In this document: positions 59,776 through 64,000 of the stretch, one piece after another
Layout: every line of letters starts with the position of its first letter
How positions within the stretch are numbered: position 1 is the stretch's first letter
Assembly (NCBI GenBank): GCA_964458265.1
Contig: CAYWIF010000003.1
Span: 1 to 64,000, forward strand
Source: JAGVSR01 sp964458265
Lineage (GTDB): Bacteria; Pseudomonadota; Alphaproteobacteria; Rhizobiales; Hyphomicrobiaceae
Reading direction: 5' to 3'
DNA length: 64,000 nt
The notes under the pieces: model-generated
Seen by the model: the letters and a program-made list of their open reading frames with translations, nothing else
Database searches by the model: none
Told to the model about the DNA's origin: nothing
Program-made: the position numbers and the translations under genes

Positions 59776-60371
59776 GTTGGTAGTCTCCCAATCCACTGTG
59801 AAAAGTTCGATACAGTTCATTGCTGGGGTTCGGCCCGTTGCGTCTGAACTGAAGTCAATCTACAGGCCCAACTGTTAAGCCCAGGTAAAAAGCACAGGCG
59901 CCGCGCATAAATACTTCCTACTGCTATGTAAATCTGGCCCGATCAATCCGAATTAAGTGGCGCTTTGCCTAGTATCGCTAAGTATAAGTGAGAATAATAT
60001 TCTGTAAACCATACTGCTATACTTTAAATTCTGCGTTTTCCATGGCTAATAATTCGTTATGGCTAGAACTAGAAAATCTTTTACTTTGGCGGTGAAATCT
60101 CGCGGATCAGCACAACTCGCGGATACGAGACTGCCCCTTCACCCTCGGCCCGGTTTGACAGTGGGAATGTTTGCCGCCGTGGCGCCAAGCGTGCTCTTGG
60201 GGAGCGCAAGCGGCCCACGAGATTTGGTGATGTCGGGCCAAACTCAGCCGGCAGCCGAACGCGTACGTTGAGACATCGTACAGGAGGGGTCCGTTCCGGC
60301 ACGTCCGTTTGTACTTCTTTCACCTTTTCCTGACGTAATCAGGCTCACGTTGTCAGGTGAAGGGGCGCGCG
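59776..60371. other. Long AT-rich divergent spacer between pilin and pilus N-domain genes
   Basis: This 596-bp gap separates two divergent pilus genes. The part 59880-60060 is clearly AT-rich compared with the window and holds short A/T runs (AGAATAATATTCT is palindromic near 59990). The rest is ordinary GC with frames that look like shadows; a frame at 60059-60271 starts with ATG but has no ribosome site or domain. It probably contains the pilin promoter and perhaps regulator sites. Confidence 0.45.
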
Positions 60372-60881
60372 ATGCGGCGGAAGACCAGAATTACAGTCCG
60401 AGAGGCCGTTGTGCCGCTGATGGCACTGCCCATGTTGATGCTGTCCGGGCTTAGCGGCCCAGCCAACGCCGCAGAAGACCTGATCGTGCGCTATGATCAG
60501 TCGCAGCTTCTTCGGATGCCGCGCGCGGTTTCGGAAATCATCATCGGAAATCCGTCGATCGCCGATGTTACGGTCCAGGCCGGCAACATGCTGGTGATCA
60601 CCGGCAAGACCTTCGGGATCACGAATATCATTGCGCTGGATGCCGACAAGAATGTCATCCAAGACCAACGGATCGTCGTCGAGCGCGACGAGCGGGGGAT
60701 CGTGAACGTCAGCCGCGCCGGCCAGCGCCAGTCTTTCAGTTGCAACCCGGTTTGCGCACCGACCATTACGATCGGCGACGAAACGGCCTTCTTCAATCAA
60801 GTGGTGCAGAGCTCGTCGAGCAAAACGAGCTTTTCGGAGAACGGCAGCACAAGCAGCGGCGGCGGATCGGCCAATCAATAG
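60372..60881 (+). CDS. Pilus assembly protein N-terminal domain protein (CpaC/RcpA N-domain type)
   Basis: The 169-residue protein has a signal peptide (LMALPMLMLSGLSGPANAA, cleavage near 34) and the single domain found at the N-terminus of CpaC/RcpA secretins: the strand-rich stretch SQLLRMPRAVSEIIIGNPSIADV, then MLVITGKTFGITNIIALD. The secretin part is absent, so this is a stand-alone N-domain. A short Cys-containing stretch and a Ser/Gly-rich tail close it. It probably acts at the outer-membrane pore of the Tad system. ATG 60372 has a GAAGGGG site. A terminator follows the stop. Confidence 0.82.
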   Translation: MRRKTRITVREAVVPLMALPMLMLSGLSGPANAAEDLIVRYDQSQLLRMPRAVSEIIIGNPSIADVTVQAGNMLVITGKTFGITNIIALDADKNVIQDQRIVVERDERGIVNVSRAGQRQSFSCNPVCAPTITIGDETAFFNQVVQSSSSKTSFSENGSTSSGGGSANQ

Positions 60882-60914
60882 CTCACGCGCGATGTCTCAG
60901 CCCTGCACTTTGTC

Positions 60915-60940
60915 AAAGCCCCCAGCCTCGGGGGCTTTTT
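60915..60940 (+). terminator. Intrinsic terminator after the pilus N-domain gene
   Basis: AAAGCCCCC at 60915-60923 and GGGGGCTTT at 60930-60938 form a 9-bp perfect stem with a six-base loop and a T run, 33 bp after the stop. Confidence 0.9.
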
Positions 60941-61126
60941 CATTCCGGTGCGACGTGGTTAGCAAAGGCTTTCTTTTCCTACGGCAATTTTCGATTAATT
61001 CGATTCAAATGCAATCGCGGGTTTTGGCGCCATCTTTATTCGAAGTTGTTTTACTTCACCCGTGCGGGCGTGCGGTGACGGTGTTGTCCCTGATCGCCGG
61101 AAGGTGCTGTTTCGCGTGGGGCGTCC

Positions 61127-61729
61127 ATGTTGCCGACAAGTCAGAGAGTGAATTGCGGCCGATTCAGCTTGCGGGCACTCGGCCGCAGGTTTTGCGCGAA
61201 TAACGAAGGCGTTACGGCAGTCGAATTCGGGCTCGTGGCATTCCCGTTTCTCCTGTTCATGCTCGGCACCATGGCGATCGGTCTCCAATTCTTCACGATC
61301 AACATGCTCGATCAGGCGGTGGAAACGGCCTCGCGAAAAATCCGCACCGGACAGGCCCAACGCGCCAACATGACGCTTAACGAGTTCAAGGATCTCGTGT
61401 GCGAAGCCGGCGGGCACTACATAGAGAAAGATTGCGGGAACATCTTTCTGCACGTGCAGAGCGCCGCCGACTGGTCTGACATCAATCCACAACCTTGCGC
61501 CGAAGACGGCGTGATGACGCCGCAGTCTAATATGACGGGACCGCTCTCGGATGCGTCGGGCGGTGCGGAGCAAGTCGTTCTTGTCACGGTTTGCTACGAC
61601 TGGGAGATGCCGCTCTCGTTTCCGTATCTGAACTATATTCTGATGCGGCCAGCGGACGGAAATCCGCTCGAAAGCGGCGGTTCGCTGATCCAATCGGTCG
61701 CGACGTTCAGAACAGAGCCGTACCAATGA
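61127..61729 (+). CDS. TadE/TadG-like pseudopilin protein, first copy
   Basis: The 200-residue protein has a 35-residue basic N-terminus, then the TadE membrane segment GVTAVEFGLVAFPFLLFMLG (conserved Glu in position +5 of a prepilin-like motif) and a periplasmic domain with Cys in LVCEAGGHYIEKDCGN. TadE and TadF minor pseudopilins are needed for Flp pilus assembly. It is separated from the next gene by 42 bp and shares its VEFGL motif. The start ATG 61127 lacks a clear ribosome site, so the true start may differ. Confidence 0.85.
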   Translation: MLPTSQRVNCGRFSLRALGRRFCANNEGVTAVEFGLVAFPFLLFMLGTMAIGLQFFTINMLDQAVETASRKIRTGQAQRANMTLNEFKDLVCEAGGHYIEKDCGNIFLHVQSAADWSDINPQPCAEDGVMTPQSNMTGPLSDASGGAEQVVLVTVCYDWEMPLSFPYLNYILMRPADGNPLESGGSLIQSVATFRTEPYQ

Positions 61730-61771
61730 TGCCGGCCTTCATCAGCGTTGAGAATTGCCTTAGAGGTCGCC

Positions 61772-62410
61772 ATGACTGACCAAGTTTGCATCCGTGAACG
61801 CGGAAAGTCCCGGCCGCGCCGCTCACTCATTCGCGATCGCAGCGGAATTGCGGCGGTTGAATTCGGCCTCATCGCGCCGGTTCTGCTGATCGTGCTCATC
61901 GGCGTGTTCGAAGTGACGCGGGCTGTTTCGATGGACCGCCGCTTTGGCCGCGTCACGGCAATGGTGGCCGACCTCATCGCCCGCGAGGAGCGTGTCGACG
62001 CCGCCACCGTGCAGGGCATTTACGGCATTGTGGATCACGTGATGGGTGTTTGGGGAACCGACACGCTGAAGCTGCACATCGTCCCGGTTCGCGCCGCCGC
62101 GGACGATCGCAACGATGTGTACGTCTATGCGGAGCAAGACAACAGGCCGTCATTTGGGTCCACTGCAGCCTCGCCAAAAAACGTGTGTGAGCGGTTCACT
62201 GGATTGACGACGGATCTGTTGGAAGAAGAGGGAATGGCGATCATCGTGGAAGGCGAGTACAGTTATACTCCGGTCATCGCGAATGGCTTTGTCGACCCCA
62301 TGACGTGGTATGATCGCGCCGTTCTGGCACCGCGCACGGGTTGTGTGAGTTTTGAAGCAGCGGATGCAGTGCCGCAGCCGGACTGCGTGCCGACTCCGTC
62401 GTGCGAGTAA
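61772..62410 (+). CDS. TadE/TadG-like pseudopilin protein, second copy
   Basis: The 212-residue protein starts with a basic tail (RERGKSRPRRSLIRDRSG) and the TadE segment IAAVEFGLIAPVLLIVLIGVF. The extracytoplasmic domain has charged helices and paired cysteines near the end (GCVSFEAADAVPQPDC). ATG 61772 is chosen because an AGAGG site lies close by and the frame start at 61748 adds only eight residues. Together with the first copy it forms the minor-pilin part of a Flp/Tad cluster whose ATPase and secretin are outside the window. Confidence 0.85.
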   Translation: MTDQVCIRERGKSRPRRSLIRDRSGIAAVEFGLIAPVLLIVLIGVFEVTRAVSMDRRFGRVTAMVADLIAREERVDAATVQGIYGIVDHVMGVWGTDTLKLHIVPVRAAADDRNDVYVYAEQDNRPSFGSTAASPKNVCERFTGLTTDLLEEEGMAIIVEGEYSYTPVIANGFVDPMTWYDRAVLAPRTGCVSFEAADAVPQPDCVPTPSCE

Positions 62411-62551
62411 ACTGAACCTCGTCCAATTCAATTCTTTGTTGCGGGCTGGACAATTTATCCGCCTGTACTGAAATTATTGCCCATCAATGATCGTCCGGGT
62501 TCGTTGTACGCAACCTGGGCTTGACATTCGTATGTTGACCTCGAAAGTTGA

Positions 62552-62570
62552 AATCATAAGCTCAATGATT
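62552..62570 (+). promoter_or_regulatory. Palindrome upstream of the TetR gene, operator candidate
   Basis: AATCAT at 62552-62557 and ATGATT at 62565-62570 are perfect inverted arms with a 7-bp spacer, 22 bp before the start of the regulator gene. TetR repressors often bind such 15-20-bp palindromes and regulate themselves. A TTGACA at 62521 and a TTGACC at 62535 lie just upstream and may provide a -35. Confidence 0.5.
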
Positions 62571-62592
62571 TTTTTGGACATAGAATTTATTC

Positions 62593-63195
62593 ATGGGACG
62601 CCGCTCATCGCACACGGCCGAAGAACTGCGCGAACTCATACTCGAGGCTGCAACATCTCTCATTAGTGAGGGAGGTTTGGCCGGTCTTTCGGCGCGGGAA
62701 ATTGCCCGGCGCATCGGGTATTCGCCAGGCACGCTCTACAATGTTTTTGAGAATCTGGACGATCTCGTGCTCACAATCGAAGGCCGCTTGATCGACGGAC
62801 TGTCCGCCGAACTCGACAAGGTTCCAGTCAATGGTTCTTCAGACGAGCAGGCACTCGCTCTCGGCCGCGCGTATCTCAAATACACGAGTGAAAATCCGAG
62901 GCTTTGGAACCTGATTTTCGAGCATCATCTGCCGTCCGGGCGCGAGGTGCCGCCCTGGTACCAACAGAAGCTCGATGTGGTGATGCAGCGCGTTGAAGAT
63001 GTGGTGGCGCCGCTGATGCCTGATCGCTCGCCCGAAGATGTCAAGCGCTCGGCGCATGTTCTGTGGGCCGGTGTACACGGCATCACGTCACTGGCGACGG
63101 CGGACAAGCTGGCGGTGGTGACGAGTGACGGCGCGGGTCCGCTTGTCGACCACATGATCACGACGTATCTGGCGGGATTGGAGAAGCCTGAGTGA
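62593..63195 (+). CDS. TetR/AcrR family transcriptional regulator
   Basis: The 200-residue protein has a TetR N-terminal helix-turn-helix, AATSLISEGGLAGLSAREIARRIGYSPGTLYNVFENLDDL at about residues 19-58, and a ligand-binding helical C-terminal domain with a WHG-like landmark (VLWAGVHGITSLATADKL). The inducer is not evident. It is alone: the TadE genes upstream end 182 bp earlier and glyQ is convergent, so it probably controls itself or a distant target. An AT-rich promoter region with a palindrome precedes it. Confidence 0.93.
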   Translation: MGRRSSHTAEELRELILEAATSLISEGGLAGLSAREIARRIGYSPGTLYNVFENLDDLVLTIEGRLIDGLSAELDKVPVNGSSDEQALALGRAYLKYTSENPRLWNLIFEHHLPSGREVPPWYQQKLDVVMQRVEDVVAPLMPDRSPEDVKRSAHVLWAGVHGITSLATADKLAVVTSDGAGPLVDHMITTYLAGLEKPE

Positions 63196-63224
63196 CGAAC
63201 CGGCGTGGTTGACGAAGGCGGGCG

Positions 63225-64000
63225 TTACGCTGCGGCGCGGCCGCCTTCGGTGCCGAGCCAAGCCGCGCAGCAGGCCTTGGCGAGGTCGCGGACGCGTAGG
63301 ATGTAACTCTGGCGCTCCGTCACCGAGATGACACCGCGGGCATCGAGCAAGTTGAAGACGTGACTGGCCTTGATGCACTGGTCGTAGGCGGGAAGAGCGA
63401 GCAGGTGGCCGTCTGCCGCCTGGCCTTTCTCAAGCAGCGTTTTGCATTCCGCTTCTGCGTCCTTGAAATGCTGCAGAAGCATGGCTGTGTCGGCGTGCTC
63501 GAAGTTGTAGCGTGAGTACTCGCGCTCTGCCTGCAGGAAGACATCGCCGTAGGTGAGCTTTCGGCTGTCGGTGCGGCCGTTGAAGTTCAAATCGAATACG
63601 CGGTCGACACCCTGGACGTACATGGCCAGGCGTTCCAGGCCATAGGTGATCTCGCCGGCAACCGGGGAACAGTCGTAACCTCCGACCTGCTGGAAATAGG
63701 TGAACTGCGTGACCTCCATGCCGTTGCACCAGACCTCCCAGCCCAGCCCCCACGCACCGAGCGTCGGGCTTTCCCAATCGTCCTCGACAAATCGGATGTC
63801 GTTGACCTTGGTGTCGATGCCGATGGCGTCGAGGCTGGCGAGATATAGGTCGAGGATGTTTTCCGGCGACGGCTTCATGATCACCTGGAACTGGTAGTAG
63901 TGCTGGAGCCGGTTGGGATTCTCGCCGTAGCGGCCGTCCTTGGGGCGACGCGAGGGTTGGACGTAGCAGGCACTCCACGGGCGGGGTCCGAGCGCGCGCA
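63225..64000 (-). CDS. glyQ: Glycyl-tRNA synthetase alpha subunit, 5' part beyond the window
   Basis: The visible 258 codons include GENPNRLQHYYQFQVIMKPS at the left of the protein, part of the active site, then GAWGLGWEVWCNGMEVTQFTYFQQVGG and EITYGLERLAMYVQGVD, all diagnostic of the alpha subunit of the two-subunit (alpha2beta2) enzyme. The reading continues to the window edge, so roughly the first 40-50 residues are missing. The stop is at 63225-63227, 29 bp from the convergent TetR gene. The beta-subunit gene (glyS) would lie downstream in many genomes, but here the TetR gene intervenes, so glyS must be elsewhere. Confidence 0.97.
   Translation of the reverse strand, partial: RALGPRPWSACYVQPSRRPKDGRYGENPNRLQHYYQFQVIMKPSPENILDLYLASLDAIGIDTKVNDIRFVEDDWESPTLGAWGLGWEVWCNGMEVTQFTYFQQVGGYDCSPVAGEITYGLERLAMYVQGVDRVFDLNFNGRTDSRKLTYGDVFLQAEREYSRYNFEHADTAMLLQHFKDAEAECKTLLEKGQAADGHLLALPAYDQCIKASHVFNLLDARGVISVTERQSYILRVRDLAKACCAAWLGTEGGRAAA

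Noticed and set aside
60059..60271. 70-residue frame in the AT-rich pilus spacer
   Set aside because: No ribosome site, no domain, and it crosses a likely promoter region.
1..64000. CRISPR array, prophage or insertion sequence
   Set aside because: No regularly spaced short repeats, no cas, integrase, terminase or transposase reading frames were found; the only sizable direct repeats are the hicAB pair and the 63-bp pair.

Overview
This 64 kb window reads as chromosome of an alphaproteobacterium of the order Hyphomicrobiales (Rhizobiales). That inference rests on family content and gene order: rpsT close to dnaA, then dnaN-recF-gyrB; argH divergent from tlpA with lptM, lysA and a TIGR02302/DUF4175 gene alongside; a RegB/ActS-RegA/ActR pair divergent from a SCO gene; mmcB divergent from mutM; dapD/dapE; and small Flp pilin and TadE genes. 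The DNA is GC-rich and densely coding, with no transposase, integrase, phage module or CRISPR array, and no complete tRNA or rRNA gene that I can find. I cannot name the species.

Layout. 1-1558: end of a type I secretion ATPase and its HlyD-family adaptor. 1679-8364: metabolic and envelope singletons (glutaminase, DUF2147, TrkH, FAD monooxygenase, zinc-finger protein, alpha/beta hydrolase, extensin-like LAS peptidase) plus a strongly structured candidate small RNA at about 7063-7215. 8380-14217: a Ser/Thr kinase with a periplasmic WD40 propeller, divergent from an FHA protein and a PP2C phosphatase, followed by a small membrane protein and a CNBD-type potassium channel. 14343-23730: the replication block rpsT, rhodanese, dnaA, dnaN, recF, gyrB, trhO. 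23699-31958: cytochrome c, PBP1A, YgjP-like peptidase, SCO, RegB/RegA, MmcB and MutM. 31972-34249: two tandem paralogous membrane proteins and PPK2. 34442-37645: an 817-residue membrane protein and a small partner that I do not recognise, ended by a terminator and a pair of 63-bp hairpin repeats. 38006-47642: alpha-2-macroglobulin, PBP1C, a lipoprotein esterase and an outer-membrane barrel. 47659-59040: DUF4175, lysA, methyltransferase, lptM, argH, tlpA, a hicAB toxin-antitoxin locus, dapD and dapE. 59060-62410: two Flp pilins, a pilus N-domain protein and two TadE-like proteins. The window closes with a TetR regulator and the 3' part of glyQ.

How the genes fit together. dapD, dapE and lysA belong to the diaminopimelate/lysine route that feeds peptidoglycan, and PBP1A, PBP1C, alpha-2-macroglobulin and the extensin-like peptidase act on or protect the wall. 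SCO, TlpA and RegB/RegA link copper and redox handling to respiration. The kinase, FHA protein and phosphatase make a complete write-read-erase phosphosignalling set.

The most unusual structures are: the hicAB locus, where a perfect 273-bp direct repeat gives HicB a 69-residue Lys/Ala-rich tail identical to the neighbouring small protein; the WD40 sensor kinase set; the unrecognised 34442-37645 pair; the structured RNA at 7063-7215; and a channel whose cyclic-nucleotide pocket lacks its usual Glu and Arg. Starts were adjusted where a Shine-Dalgarno site or family length argued against the longest reading frame. No database search was run, so all family names are from recognition of sequence.
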